Shown piece by piece: positions 16,747 through 25,937 of a DNA stretch of 64,000 nucleotides. The DNA is from Candidatus Magasanikbacteria bacterium RIFCSPHIGHO2_01_FULL_41_23. Lineage in GTDB: Bacteria; Patescibacteria; ABY1; Magasanikbacterales; UBA922. The notes below the pieces were generated by a model. The model made no database searches, had not been told where the DNA came from, and saw only the letters and a program-made list of their open reading frames with translations. Where the stretch lies: the NCBI GenBank assembly GCA_001782805.1, contig MFPT01000002.1:133993-197992 (forward strand), written 5' to 3'. Made by a program: the position numbers and the translations under genes. Numbering within the stretch: position 1 is the first letter of the stretch; every line of letters begins with the position of its first letter.

Positions 16747-18537
16747 ATGATGGAAAAAACTCGAAATTTCTGCATCATCGCGCACATTGATCACGGCAAA
16801 TCCACGCTGGCCGATCGTTTTTTGGAAATTACCGGCACCGTGGATAAACGACATATGAAAAACCAAATACTGGATCAAATGGAATTGGAACAGGAACGCG
16901 GAATTACGATCAAACTTCAGCCAGTGCGCATGAAATATCAGGATTATATAATGAATTTAATTGACACGCCGGGTCATGTGGATTTTACCTATGAAGTTTC
17001 GCGTTCGCTCGCGGCGGTGGAAGGAGCGATTTTGTTGGTTGACGCGTCGCAAGGCGTACAAGCGCAAACAATTGCCAATTTATATTTGGCATTGGAACAA
17101 AATTTAACAATTATTCCCGTATTAAATAAAATTGATTTGCCCAACGCGGATGTGACCAAAACCAGCGCGGAAATAATTCATTTGCTTGGTTGTAAACCGG
17201 AAGAAATTTTGACTTGTTCCGGAAAAACCGGCTTGGGTGTTGCCGAACTTTTGCAAGCCGTGATTGAACGTGTTCCTCCGCCACAGGCTGGCAATCCTGA
17301 TATTGTCCGTGGTTTGATTTTTGATTCTTTTTATGATGATTATCGCGGAGTGGTGGCATCGGTCAGATTAAAAGATGGCGATTTAAAAAAAGGCGATAAA
17401 ATTTTACTCATGGGCACGGACGCAGTGGCTGATGTTCTTGACACGGGACATTACGCGCCACAATTGGTTTCCGATGGTGTGTTGGCCAATGGCCAGATTG
17501 GTTTTGTGGTCACAGGATTAAAAGAATTGGGACAAGTGCGCGTGGGTGATACGATTACACTGGCAAAAACTCCGGCCACCGAACAATTGCCCGGATATAA
17601 AGAAGTAAAACCCATGGTGTTCGCGGGAATTTTTCCGCAAGAAGGCGACGATTATAATTCTTTGCGCGAGGCCATGGATCGACTAAAACTAAGTGATTCA
17701 GCGCTGATGTATGAACCGGAACATAGTCAAGCTTTGGGATTTGGTTTTCGGTGTGGATTTTTGGGAATGTTGCATTTGGATATTTTTCAAGAACGTCTCA
17801 AACGCGAATTTGGTTTGCATATTATTGCGACTGTGCCGAGCGTGGCTTATCATGTTTTTTTGACTAATGGCGAACAACTAACGGTTAAAAGTCCGCAAGA
17901 TTTGCCCGAAGTGCAACGCATTGAGCATATTGAAGAACCATGGATGACGCTTGATGTAATAACTCCGGCCGAATATATCGGCAACATTATGAACTTGACC
18001 GTTGAACGCCAAGGATTGTACCAAAATACGGAGTATCTCAGTACCGGATCTGGCCAACGCGCGATCGTCCATTTTGAAATTCCGCTCGCCTCGCTGATTA
18101 CGGATTTTTATGATAAATTAAAAACGGTCACGAGCGGCTACGCGTCAATGAATTATGATTTTAAAAATTACCGCGTGGCTGACGTGGTGCGACTGGATAT
18201 GGTGATTGCCGAAACAATGGAAGAAGCTTTGGCCATGTTGGTCTGGCGCGATCACAGTTACGCCGTGGGCAAAAAAATTTGCGAATCTTTAAAGGAAACA
18301 TTACCACGTCACCAATTTGAAATCAAAATTCAAGCCGTGATTGGCGGCAAAATTATCGCGAGCGAACGCATTTCACCGATGCGCAAAGATGTCACGGCCA
18401 AATTATATGGCGGCGATGTCACGCGCAAAAATAAATTGCTGGATAAACAAAAAAAAGGGAAAAAGAAAATGATGGCCATGGGGAAAGGGAAAGTGGAGAT
18501 TCCGACCGAAGCGTATTTGGCGGTTTTAAAACGATAA
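16747..18537 (+). CDS. lepA: Elongation factor 4 (LepA)
   Basis: 596 aa translational GTPase that back-translocates or remodels stalled ribosomes. G1 AHIDHGKSTLADRF near residue 12, G2 region QERGITI, G3 DTPGHVDF, G4 NKIDLP, then the FGFRCGFLGMLHLDIFQERL domain. The LepA-specific C-terminus (RKDVTAKLYGGDVTRKNKLL...KGKVEIPTEAYLAVL) separates it from EF-G. Full length. ATG starts 12 bases after the repeat element and has no SD. Confidence 0.97.
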   Translation: MMEKTRNFCIIAHIDHGKSTLADRFLEITGTVDKRHMKNQILDQMELEQERGITIKLQPVRMKYQDYIMNLIDTPGHVDFTYEVSRSLAAVEGAILLVDASQGVQAQTIANLYLALEQNLTIIPVLNKIDLPNADVTKTSAEIIHLLGCKPEEILTCSGKTGLGVAELLQAVIERVPPPQAGNPDIVRGLIFDSFYDDYRGVVASVRLKDGDLKKGDKILLMGTDAVADVLDTGHYAPQLVSDGVLANGQIGFVVTGLKELGQVRVGDTITLAKTPATEQLPGYKEVKPMVFAGIFPQEGDDYNSLREAMDRLKLSDSALMYEPEHSQALGFGFRCGFLGMLHLDIFQERLKREFGLHIIATVPSVAYHVFLTNGEQLTVKSPQDLPEVQRIEHIEEPWMTLDVITPAEYIGNIMNLTVERQGLYQNTEYLSTGSGQRAIVHFEIPLASLITDFYDKLKTVTSGYASMNYDFKNYRVADVVRLDMVIAETMEEALAMLVWRDHSYAVGKKICESLKETLPRHQFEIKIQAVIGGKIIASERISPMRKDVTAKLYGGDVTRKNKLLDKQKKGKKKMMAMGKGKVEIPTEAYLAVLKR

Positions 18538-18572
18538 ATTATTAATTATTTATAGTGAGTTTTTATCGAACT

Positions 18573-18671
18573 ATGTACGAAAGCAAATATTTTAAAATCA
18601 TTTGGACAATCATTTCCATTATCGCGGTCGGTGCCATGTTATTTTTTACCATTTTGCCGGCGTTTTATTAA
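18573..18671 (+). CDS. 32-aa membrane protein
   Basis: Encodes MYESKYFKIIWTIISIIAVG continuing AMLFFTILPAFY. One hydrophobic helix follows a short charged N-terminus (KYFKIIW). This architecture (M-x4-KYFKII... helix ...ILPA) recurs in CPR genomes as a tiny membrane protein. No SD. Function unknown; it lies just after lepA on the same strand. Confidence 0.65.
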   Translation: MYESKYFKIIWTIISIIAVGAMLFFTILPAFY

Positions 18672-18726
18672 TCTTTGAATCAAATCAATTTAAATTAACA
18701 TAAATTAAATCAATATTAATCAACAT

Positions 18727-18761
18727 TAATTTCAGTAGTAGGTAATTTTGTTTTTCAGTAA
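18727..18761 (+). repeat. 35-bp perfect inverted repeat, left arm
   Basis: Begins TAATTTCAGTAGTAGGTAAT and ends GTTTTTCAGTAA. Its exact reverse complement is at 18853-18887, 91 bp away. Confidence 0.95.
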
Positions 18762-18839
18762 AACTCGCTATTCTTCTCCTCTCCCTAGTTTCTATCCCTA
18801 TTGACAGCTAATCTATATATAACCAAGCCAGTGGAAAGG

Positions 18840-19073
18840 ATGCTCGTACACATTACTGAAAAACAAAATTACCTACTACTGAAATTACCTCAATGCAACA
18901 CCAAAACATTCACTATACCAATAAGTAAAATGGAGACGAATATACTTTTGCTGAAAGCTGAGTATATTGACTTACTGAGAATGCATAATCCGTTAGACTA
19001 TCAGTTGAACAAAAGGATATCGTCGAATTTTGCTTACGACTTAGGGAAAAGAGGATCGGTGAAGTTTGATTAA
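18840..19073 (+). CDS. Doubtful small ORF overlapping the inverted repeat
   Basis: 77 aa from ATG 18840 with GGAAAGG directly before the ATG. The right arm of the 35-bp inverted repeat lies inside it and encodes TEKQNYLLLKLP. The rest (METNILLLKAEYIDLLRMHN, KRISSNFAYDLGKRGSVKFD) has no recognised homology. It may be a genuine small gene, or a remnant of the element that carried the repeat. Confidence 0.35.
   Translation: MLVHITEKQNYLLLKLPQCNTKTFTIPISKMETNILLLKAEYIDLLRMHNPLDYQLNKRISSNFAYDLGKRGSVKFD
18853..18887 (-). repeat. 35-bp perfect inverted repeat, right arm
   Basis: Exact reverse complement of 18727-18761. Transcribed, the two arms would form a 35-bp duplex with a 91-base loop. Confidence 0.95.
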
Positions 19074-19108
19074 GACTTACGAAAAATTGCTTTTCAAATA
19101 AAAAAAAT

Positions 19109-20887
19109 ATGAACAAAAAATGGACTGTTCGCGAAACGCCACCGCAAAATTTTTTTGATGAACATCCGGAATTACCGGCAATCGTGTCGACATTATTGTA
19201 TCATCGCCAGCTGCGCACGCAAAAAGAAATTGATGAATTTCTTGATCCGGATTATTCGCAAAATGTGCACAGTCCTTTTTTGTTTAAGGACATGGAAAAA
19301 GCCGTAACGCGAATAATGCGCGCGATTGAAACCAATGAACGCGTTACTGTCCACGGCGATTATGACGCCGATGGCGTGTCATCGGCCGTCATTATGACGG
19401 CAATTTTCCGCGCTCTTAATTATACCAATTTTTCTGTCTTTCTCCCTCACCGTGAAACTGATGGTTATGGTTTGAATCTGAACACGGTAAAATTGCTTGC
19501 CGACGAAGGCACTAAATTAGTTATTACTTGCGATTGCGGTATTAGCAACACGCCCGAAGTGGAACTCGCGAATTCGCTGAATATTGATGTTATTATTACT
19601 GATCATCATTCCATTCCCGCCATTGTTCCGCCGGCTTATGCGATTATTCATCCCAAACTTCCAAACGAAACGTATCCGGATCAAACATTGTGCGGCGGCG
19701 CAGTGGCTTTTAAATTAACACAAGGAATTTTAGAAACGCACAAACGCACGAATGAACTTTTGCCCAACGGCCAAACACACGATGCGCTGGAAAAATGGCT
19801 GTTGGATATGGTAGCAATCGCGAGCGTGGCTGACATGGTTCCCCTGCTTGGTGAAACGCGGACGCTGACCAAATACGGTTTGATTGTCTTGAATAAAACG
19901 CGTCGGATTGGTTTGCAAAAATTATTATTGGAAGCGCGACTCATGGAAAATGACGGTAGTTTAAAACGCGAGATTGACGCGGACACAATTGGCTTTCGGA
20001 TTGCGCCGCGCATTAATGCCGCCGGAAGAATGGGTCACGCCAATGTCGCGTATAAATTATTGGTGGCTGAATCCGGCGCAGACGCGATTGATTTGGCGTT
20101 TGAATTAAATAATAATAATAATGAGCGGCAAAAAAAAACCGAAGAATATGTCAGCGAAGCAACTGGCCAAATAAAAATTGATCCCAGCGCGCCGATTTTA
20201 TTTGTCATCAGTGAAAATTGGGCAACGGGAATTGTGGGTTTGATTGCCAGCCGACTCAAAGAAAAATATTCCAAACCCGTAATCGCGCTGACCTATAATC
20301 AAGGGCAAATCGTGGGATCGGGCCGCAGTATTGAAGGTTTTAACATGATCGCGAATTTGCAAAGCATGCCGGAATGTTTTATTAAATTCGGCGGACACCC
20401 CATGGCCTGTGGATTTACCCTCAAGACGCTGGAATCAGTAGCGGAATTTAAGGAAAAATTAACCACAAAATTTTTAGAACAAACCAAAAATCTGAACATG
20501 ACTCCTGTATTGAACATTGACGCGGAATTAACATTGGAAGATGTAAAGTGGGAGCTTTACGATGTGCTGGATAAATTCAAACCATTCGGACAAGGCAATC
20601 CCAAACCACGATACTTGGCTCGCGGCATTACGGTTGTTAATCTGGAAACTATGGGCAAAGACGGCAAACATTTGCGTATTAATGTAAAACACCACACACC
20701 GCGCATACGCAAAATCATTGGCTGGAATTTGTGCGGTAATGGCAATGGCGGTAATGGCAACGGCGTTAATTGGTCCAAAGAATTAAAAATTGGCGACAAA
20801 ATTGATATCGTATTTGAAGTGGATATAAATGAATGGAACGGCAATCGCGAGTTGCAATTATTAATTGTTGATTTAAAAAAAGTATGA
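19109..20887 (+). CDS. recJ: Single-stranded-DNA-specific exonuclease RecJ
   Basis: 592 aa. DHH phosphoesterase motifs: HGDYDADGVSSAVIM near residue 84, the CDCGIS region, TDHHSIP, then DHHA1-type FKFGGHPMACGFTL-like motif (IKFGGHPMACGFTL). The C-terminal OB domain carries GQGNPKPRYLARGI. It degrades ssDNA 5'-3' in recombination and repair, and partners the UvrAB repair genes in function. A run of Asn/Gly (GNGNGGNGNGVN) near the C-terminus is a low-complexity insertion. The next gene overlaps by ATGA. Confidence 0.96.
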   Translation: MNKKWTVRETPPQNFFDEHPELPAIVSTLLYHRQLRTQKEIDEFLDPDYSQNVHSPFLFKDMEKAVTRIMRAIETNERVTVHGDYDADGVSSAVIMTAIFRALNYTNFSVFLPHRETDGYGLNLNTVKLLADEGTKLVITCDCGISNTPEVELANSLNIDVIITDHHSIPAIVPPAYAIIHPKLPNETYPDQTLCGGAVAFKLTQGILETHKRTNELLPNGQTHDALEKWLLDMVAIASVADMVPLLGETRTLTKYGLIVLNKTRRIGLQKLLLEARLMENDGSLKREIDADTIGFRIAPRINAAGRMGHANVAYKLLVAESGADAIDLAFELNNNNNERQKKTEEYVSEATGQIKIDPSAPILFVISENWATGIVGLIASRLKEKYSKPVIALTYNQGQIVGSGRSIEGFNMIANLQSMPECFIKFGGHPMACGFTLKTLESVAEFKEKLTTKFLEQTKNLNMTPVLNIDAELTLEDVKWELYDVLDKFKPFGQGNPKPRYLARGITVVNLETMGKDGKHLRINVKHHTPRIRKIIGWNLCGNGNGGNGNGVNWSKELKIGDKIDIVFEVDINEWNGNRELQLLIVDLKKV

Positions 20888-21309
20888 AAATCACCATTTA
20901 CACTGACGGCGGATCGCGCCATAATCCCGGACCAGCCGCGCTCGGCGTTGTCGTTAAAGATGAAACCGGAAAAACGATCGTCAATTACGGAGAATTTTTA
21001 GGTAATCAAACGAATAATTACGCCGAATATATGGCGATAATTTCCGCGCTCAAAAAAGCGCACGAACTTGGCGCCACCGAAGTACATTGTATTGCCGACA
21101 GCAAATTGGTAATAGAGCAGCTTAAAGGAAATTGGAAAGTGAAAGAGCCGACTCTCCAAAAATTATTTATTCTGGCCTGGAACGAACTGCAAAAATTTAA
21201 AAAATATTCTTTGTCACACACTTTGCGCGCGGGAAATAAAGAAGCCGATGCCGAAGTAAATAAAATTTTAGATGCGATTGTTGGAGAAAAGAAAAAATTC
21301 CATAATTAA
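20884..21309 (+). CDS. rnhA: Ribonuclease HI family protein
   Basis: 141 aa. Catalytic acidic residues are all visible: Asp in YTDGGSRHNPGPAALG, Glu in NYAEYMAI, Asp in IADSKLVIEQL, and the last Asp in AGNKEADAEVN. It hydrolyses RNA in RNA-DNA hybrids. Start ATG overlaps the recJ stop (ATGA), so the genes are translationally coupled. Confidence 0.93.
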   Translation: MKITIYTDGGSRHNPGPAALGVVVKDETGKTIVNYGEFLGNQTNNYAEYMAIISALKKAHELGATEVHCIADSKLVIEQLKGNWKVKEPTLQKLFILAWNELQKFKKYSLSHTLRAGNKEADAEVNKILDAIVGEKKKFHN

Positions 21310-21327
21310 ATTGGATTTGGCTTTAGC

Positions 21328-22788
21328 TTAGTGTAATATATGCCAGTTATGAAGCAAAGCTTCATGCTTTAGTGCCGGCTTGGGTCGCACGGCAATTTTA
21401 TATTTTACTGATTTTAACATTGGGATGTCTGATGGTGAATCACCGTACGCATAACTCTTTTCTAAATCAATAGTATATTTCTTGGCCAAACGTTTAACTT
21501 GAACTGCTTTTTCTTCCCCAAAACAGAGACGATTGACCAAACCAGTGTAAAGACCATTTTTTTTCTCCAATGAAGTCACCGCAATATCCCGCGCCTTAAA
21601 AAACTTTTGAAATTGTCGAGCAAGCGGCGGAATGACTTCGCTGATCAAAAAAATCTGATGGCCGCGTTCACTATGATCTTTCATCACGACCATTAAATTA
21701 TGCACTAGATCTTTAATGATTTCTGTCTGAAAAAACGGCTCGGCAATTTTGGCAAGTTCAGCTTCCTTCCAACCGGCAGTAAATTGGTAAGCTCTTTTCA
21801 TCAAAGTTTCGTGTGGCAACAAACCGATTTTTTCCAAAAACAAATGACCGATGATTTGCCATGTTACCAACGATGAAACTTTTCCATGGCACTGTAAATA
21901 TTTCAAAAAGGTTTGTTGCGAATAATATTTGTACAAAGTTCGATCAATATCCACGAATACACCGATACGCTCGGGGTTTTTGTCATACAAGTCAGTTGGA
22001 ATGGCGCGATGAGGCAACATACCATAGAGTCTATCGGCAATTTCTTGTGAATACATTTTGACCGCGTGACGATAGTGTGTTTTTTTTGATAGAGTTGGCA
22101 GTTTCATTTCCGAAGAGACATTAATATAAATCGGACCTGGCCGAAATCGCAATCCACCGGGAAAAATATGATCCATGTTGGTAAGCGCGAGTGGTACAAT
22201 TGGAATATTGGCAGAAATAGCAACACGCGCTGCGCCAGTATGAATATAATGCACTTCTCCGCCCCACTCTACATGACCTTCAGGAAAAATCAACAATGAT
22301 TTTTTTTCTTTGGTCGCGTATTGAATCAATTTTTCCAAGGCGACACGCTGTTCATTTGTCCTAGTACAATGAACCGCATCATACGCATCACGAGCCACAT
22401 CAACAACATCCATTTTTAGAAACCAGATATTAAAGGGAAATTTTTGTAATTCGGCCGGAGCTGTTAGCGGGATTAATTCCGGCCCTAAAAAAGAAAAAAA
22501 TAAAAAGCCATCTATCATGGTGGGGTGATTGGAAATATATAAACGAACGTGTTCGGTCGGACTGGGAATTTTTCCCGATTGATGAATGCGCAGACCCATG
22601 ATTTTAAAAATAGTTTGATTCAAGCCATGAGCCGCAATGCGCCACATTCGGGGACGATCTTCGCGCACAACAAAACGCTCAGTTAATAATAACCAGGGAA
22701 GCAGAACAATATGGCCACCAATAAATAGTAGCCGTAAAAAAATTCCTAGAATTTTTTGTACGCCAGATTTACCTAACAGGCGAAGCAT
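21328..22788 (-). CDS. Fused PlsC-type acyltransferase and HAD-IB phosphatase
   Basis: 486 aa. N-terminal membrane helix, then an acyltransferase with the HX4D motif in SNHPTMIDG near residue 88 and FPEGHVEWGG (substrate-binding motif). A C-terminal HAD domain starts near residue 275 with DIDRTLYK (DxDxT nucleophile) and ends YAYGDSPSDIPML (metal-binding Asp pair). By family it acylates lysophosphatidate and may dephosphorylate a phosphomonoester; the HAD substrate is unknown. Similar acyltransferase/SerB-like HAD fusions exist in other bacteria, usually in the opposite order. A divergent promoter pair lies upstream. Confidence 0.88.
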   Translation of the reverse strand: MLRLLGKSGVQKILGIFLRLLFIGGHIVLLPWLLLTERFVVREDRPRMWRIAAHGLNQTIFKIMGLRIHQSGKIPSPTEHVRLYISNHPTMIDGFLFFSFLGPELIPLTAPAELQKFPFNIWFLKMDVVDVARDAYDAVHCTRTNEQRVALEKLIQYATKEKKSLLIFPEGHVEWGGEVHYIHTGAARVAISANIPIVPLALTNMDHIFPGGLRFRPGPIYINVSSEMKLPTLSKKTHYRHAVKMYSQEIADRLYGMLPHRAIPTDLYDKNPERIGVFVDIDRTLYKYYSQQTFLKYLQCHGKVSSLVTWQIIGHLFLEKIGLLPHETLMKRAYQFTAGWKEAELAKIAEPFFQTEIIKDLVHNLMVVMKDHSERGHQIFLISEVIPPLARQFQKFFKARDIAVTSLEKKNGLYTGLVNRLCFGEEKAVQVKRLAKKYTIDLEKSYAYGDSPSDIPMLKSVKYKIAVRPKPALKHEALLHNWHILH

Positions 22789-22822
22789 AGTGAAAATAAG
22801 ATGATAGAATCATACCATATCA

Positions 22823-22850
22823 TTGACAAATGAGTACAATTTGTATAGAT
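22823..22850 (+). promoter_or_regulatory. Divergent promoter region of the cyclase-like gene and the PlsC-HAD gene
   Basis: Plus strand: TTGACA at 22823-22828 with TATAGAT about 15-17 bases on. Minus strand: TTGTCA-N17-TATCAT reads toward the acyltransferase. The two -35 hexamers overlap by five bases, so one polymerase would exclude the other. Confidence 0.6.
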
Positions 22851-22913
22851 TAGGACTGATTCTTCGCATGGTGCGAGGGATTAATTTGAACATCAGACAA
22901 GAGGAGCGGTGAG

Positions 22914-24686
22914 ATGGAATCTCAAAAAATAACACCAGCTTCTTGGCTGGATGTGTGTGGCAAAAACTGGTATATCTTCAGGGAGTTCCTGAAGATAAGT
23001 GGCTACGATCCCAGCATGGTCGAGGCCATCATTCAACTAGTTTTGGAAGATCCGGACACAGAGGTGTTGGAGAAAAGCCGTCTTGAAAAAGAGTGGCTCA
23101 CTCTCCAACAATACCAGCTGGTAGAAAATGCGGTCGTCGAAACGACCGGTCATGTTCACCATTTGTTCGAGGCTGGACGATTTTCACACCAAATCCAGTT
23201 TGGTGGATCGATCGCCTTGGACAAACTGAACCGTTTCTTTTTTCGGCACATCACCGAACCGGGAACCGGTTTTGGGTTCGTACCCAGCGCCACCGAAGGA
23301 TTCAACGAAAACAAAACGTTCGAATTCGTGGTGACAGAGCGTGGTCACATGATTATCCGGCTGAAATATTTGCCGGGGCCAAACGGTATCATGAGAAACG
23401 CGACCGAGGACTATCGGTCAGCGATCTATTATATCCCAGGAATTTTCCGGGGTGTCGTAGACACATGGTACAGGAACGAAGAAACAGCCGGAGAGGTGAA
23501 GCTCCTGAGTGTTGACGTTCCTCCGCAAGTGATCATCGCGCGAGAGGCAGAGGAGGCAGGTGTTGACATGATTGTTGACGCCATTGACGAAAGTCAGCCT
23601 TATCTGTGTATCAATGGGATTGTCTATGGCCTCATCGTGGAACACGGTGAGAAAAAAGCAATTCTCATTACTCGCGACGTGGAAACGCCCTGTCGGATCC
23701 ACGGCACTCTTCACCCGATTCTTAGGAAAGGTGAAATCTATCGCTGGAAAGAGCCGATCGAAACCGAGTATGACATTCGGTGGAGAAAAAATCGGCTGTT
23801 CACACTGTTCAGTCGAAGTCGGTTTGGCTCAAGTAAGGCGATTAAAGCAGGCTTGTCTGCCGAAGCGAGGATGGCTGACGCAGAAGCACGCCTCGCTGTC
23901 GTGAATGCAAATTCACGGGTGGCGCTGGCAGAATCTGCAGTTTCCGAAGCCAAACTCGAAGCTGCGCAAGCGAGAGCAGAAGCTGCGCAAGCGCGAGCCG
24001 ATGTCGAAGCGGCCGGGAAGCGAAAGCTCCGTGCCATCTTCGAACGAGCAGCTCCGAGTCTGGGCGTGGCCGACGCTCTTCTTTCCGGCACTTTCCGTCC
24101 CATCAACCTGAAATCCGTGATTATTCAGTGCGATGTGGTAGGATTTAAGCGACTGTCTCAGTCTTGGGGACCGGTTCAGACAAACCAACGCATGACGCGA
24201 ATGTTTGAGCTGATAGAATCCATTGCGCGAAAAAAGGGGTTCTTCCCTTTCAAGCGCATCGGCGACGCCCTCATCATCGCGTACGCTGAGTGGCCGCGGA
24301 GAAGCAATGAGGCTTCGCCGTACCAGTCATTCGGGGAAGCCGAAGACATGGCGATGGTTCTCACTAAGGAGTTCCACAGATTGGCCAAGGAAGAATTGGC
24401 AATCATGTTCCGAATCGGTGTTGACCTTGGTGAGGTGCTCTGGTGCAACCAGACTACTGACCCAGAGGAAGTCCGGTTCGATGCAACTGGGAATCCTTTA
24501 ACTGGGGCTGCGCGAGCTGAAGCCGCGGCAGAACCAGGAAGAACTTCGGTCACTGAGAACTTTGCCAGGTCTCGAGAATTGCGACTTGGTCCAGAAATGA
24601 AAAATTCTGGATTGAGAAGTCGTGGTAGGATTCGAGACAAAAACGGAGATCCTCTGGATGTCCGTGACGTCATCGAGGATAACTAA
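22914..24686 (+). CDS. Class III adenylate/guanylate cyclase-like signalling protein
   Basis: 590 aa, soluble. Residues 1-280 form an unidentified N-terminal region, perhaps a small-molecule sensor of the kind found N-terminal to other cyclases. Residues ~310-372 are an Ala/Glu-rich coiled coil (signalling helix). From ~400 comes a class III cyclase domain: metal Asp in QCDVVGFKRLS, lysine and second metal Asp in FKRIGDALIIAYAEW, GVDLGEVLWCN, and GNPLTGAARAEAAAEPGRTSV. The usual catalytic Asn before AAR (VNxAAR) is Thr here, so activity is uncertain. Strong SD (GAGGAGCGGTGAG-ATG) and GC-rich codons contrast with neighbours. Ends in GGCGCTGT/ACAGCGCC hairpin. Confidence 0.82.
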   Translation: MESQKITPASWLDVCGKNWYIFREFLKISGYDPSMVEAIIQLVLEDPDTEVLEKSRLEKEWLTLQQYQLVENAVVETTGHVHHLFEAGRFSHQIQFGGSIALDKLNRFFFRHITEPGTGFGFVPSATEGFNENKTFEFVVTERGHMIIRLKYLPGPNGIMRNATEDYRSAIYYIPGIFRGVVDTWYRNEETAGEVKLLSVDVPPQVIIAREAEEAGVDMIVDAIDESQPYLCINGIVYGLIVEHGEKKAILITRDVETPCRIHGTLHPILRKGEIYRWKEPIETEYDIRWRKNRLFTLFSRSRFGSSKAIKAGLSAEARMADAEARLAVVNANSRVALAESAVSEAKLEAAQARAEAAQARADVEAAGKRKLRAIFERAAPSLGVADALLSGTFRPINLKSVIIQCDVVGFKRLSQSWGPVQTNQRMTRMFELIESIARKKGFFPFKRIGDALIIAYAEWPRRSNEASPYQSFGEAEDMAMVLTKEFHRLAKEELAIMFRIGVDLGEVLWCNQTTDPEEVRFDATGNPLTGAARAEAAAEPGRTSVTENFARSRELRLGPEMKNSGLRSRGRIRDKNGDPLDVRDVIEDN

Positions 24687-24700
24687 CCCACCAAGGAGGA

Positions 24701-24732
24701 TCCGGCGCTGTATTCCCACCCACAGCGCCGCC
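24701..24732 (+). terminator. Hairpin after the cyclase-like gene
   Basis: GGCGCTGT...ACAGCGCC, an 8-bp stem with a ~10-base loop. No T-run follows, so it is probably a stabiliser ahead of the terminator at 24770. Confidence 0.55.
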
Positions 24733-24769
24733 AATCCCTTAACTTTATAACTCGGTTGTAAAATTAAGA

Positions 24770-24836
24770 GAAAAAAAATCCACCTCGACAAGCTCGGTGT
24801 AAACCCTGAGCTAAGTCAAGAGTGGATTTTTTTATT
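24770..24836. terminator. Bidirectional terminator with a REP-like loop
   Basis: AAAAAAAATCCAC pairs with GTGGATTTTTTT. The loop holds TCGACAAGCTCGGTG...CTGAGCTAAGTCAAGAG, a member of the TTCGACAAGCTC family. It serves both the cyclase-like gene (plus) and dnaJ (minus). Confidence 0.75.
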
Positions 24837-25929
24837 TTTCATTTTTCAATTCTTCAATTAATTTTTTGGCGGATCGTGATAATTTTTTTGGCACATCAAT
24901 AATCACTGTAACAAATTGATCACCGCGCCGACTACCATTAATTTCCGGTACACCAAGATCGCGCAAACGAAATTGCTGTTGCGATTGCGTGCCTTCGGGG
25001 ATGGCTAATTTTTTTTCACCATCCAGTGTTTGGATTACCACCGAGTCTCCGAGCGCAGCTTGAGGAAATGAAATATGTGTTTCGGTAAAAATATTTTGTC
25101 CCTCACGATGAAAGGCTTTATCCGCGCGCACTCGAACCCGAACATATAAATCTCCGGCCACACCACCAACTCCCGGATGCTCACCTTTCCCCGATAGACG
25201 AATGGTTCCGCCATCATCAATGCCCGCTGGGATTTTAATCGTATATTTGGAATCATTTCGTTCCACTCCCCCGCCATTACAATGTTTACATTTTTTTTCA
25301 GCGACATTGCCGGCACCATGACAATTATCACAAGTCGCCACGCTTTGCATGGCGCCTAAAATAGTTTGTTGCACGCGACGCACTTGGCCTTGCCCTCCGC
25401 ATACGGCGCATTTTTTATGTCCGCTTCCCGGTTCAGCACCACTGCCGTTACACACGGCGCAGGCATTGCGTTTGGTTAAATGAATTTCTTTTTCAATTCC
25501 AAAAACCGCTTCGCGAAAATTTAATTCCACATCCACCTGAATGTCTTGACCGCGTTTTTGCCCGCCACGACTATTTCCGCCACCAAAAAAATCTCCGAAC
25601 AAATCACCAAATCCTCCACCAAAATCAAATTGCGCGCCATTTTGAAAACCACCTTGCTGGCCACGCGCCGCGCGCATAAAATCTTCCCAGCCAGCGCCAC
25701 CGCCAAATCCGCCCTGCTGTTCAAAATCAGCACCAAATTGATCGTATTGTTTACGTTTTTCTTCATTGCCCAATACCTGAAACGCCTCATTCAGTTCTTT
25801 AAATTTAGCTTCATCGCCGCCTTTCTTGTCCGGATGATGCTGATGCGCTAATTTACGAAAGGCTTTTTTTATTTCTTCCGCGTTGGCGGTTTTTTCCACG
25901 CCGATAATTTTGTAATAATCTTTGGCCAT
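24832..25929 (-). CDS. dnaJ: Chaperone DnaJ
   Basis: 365 aa Hsp40. J domain with HPD (AHQHHPDKKGGDEAKF) near residue 33, a Gly/Phe-rich linker (GGGFGDLFGDFFGGGNSRGG), and four zinc-finger repeats CAVCNGSG, CAVCGGQG, CDNCHGAG and CKHCNGGG. The C-terminal substrate domain (KLAIPEGTQSQQQFRLRDLG) is complete. It delivers clients to DnaK. It is separated from dnaK by a Nudix and a BRO gene on the same strand. Confidence 0.97.
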   Translation of the reverse strand: MAKDYYKIIGVEKTANAEEIKKAFRKLAHQHHPDKKGGDEAKFKELNEAFQVLGNEEKRKQYDQFGADFEQQGGFGGGAGWEDFMRAARGQQGGFQNGAQFDFGGGFGDLFGDFFGGGNSRGGQKRGQDIQVDVELNFREAVFGIEKEIHLTKRNACAVCNGSGAEPGSGHKKCAVCGGQGQVRRVQQTILGAMQSVATCDNCHGAGNVAEKKCKHCNGGGVERNDSKYTIKIPAGIDDGGTIRLSGKGEHPGVGGVAGDLYVRVRVRADKAFHREGQNIFTETHISFPQAALGDSVVIQTLDGEKKLAIPEGTQSQQQFRLRDLGVPEINGSRRGDQFVTVIIDVPKKLSRSAKKLIEELKNEK

Positions 25930-25937
25930 AAAAATTA

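Noticed and set aside
18727..18887. Complete insertion sequence with terminal inverted repeats
   Set aside because: Only 91 bp lie between the arms and there is no transposase nearby.
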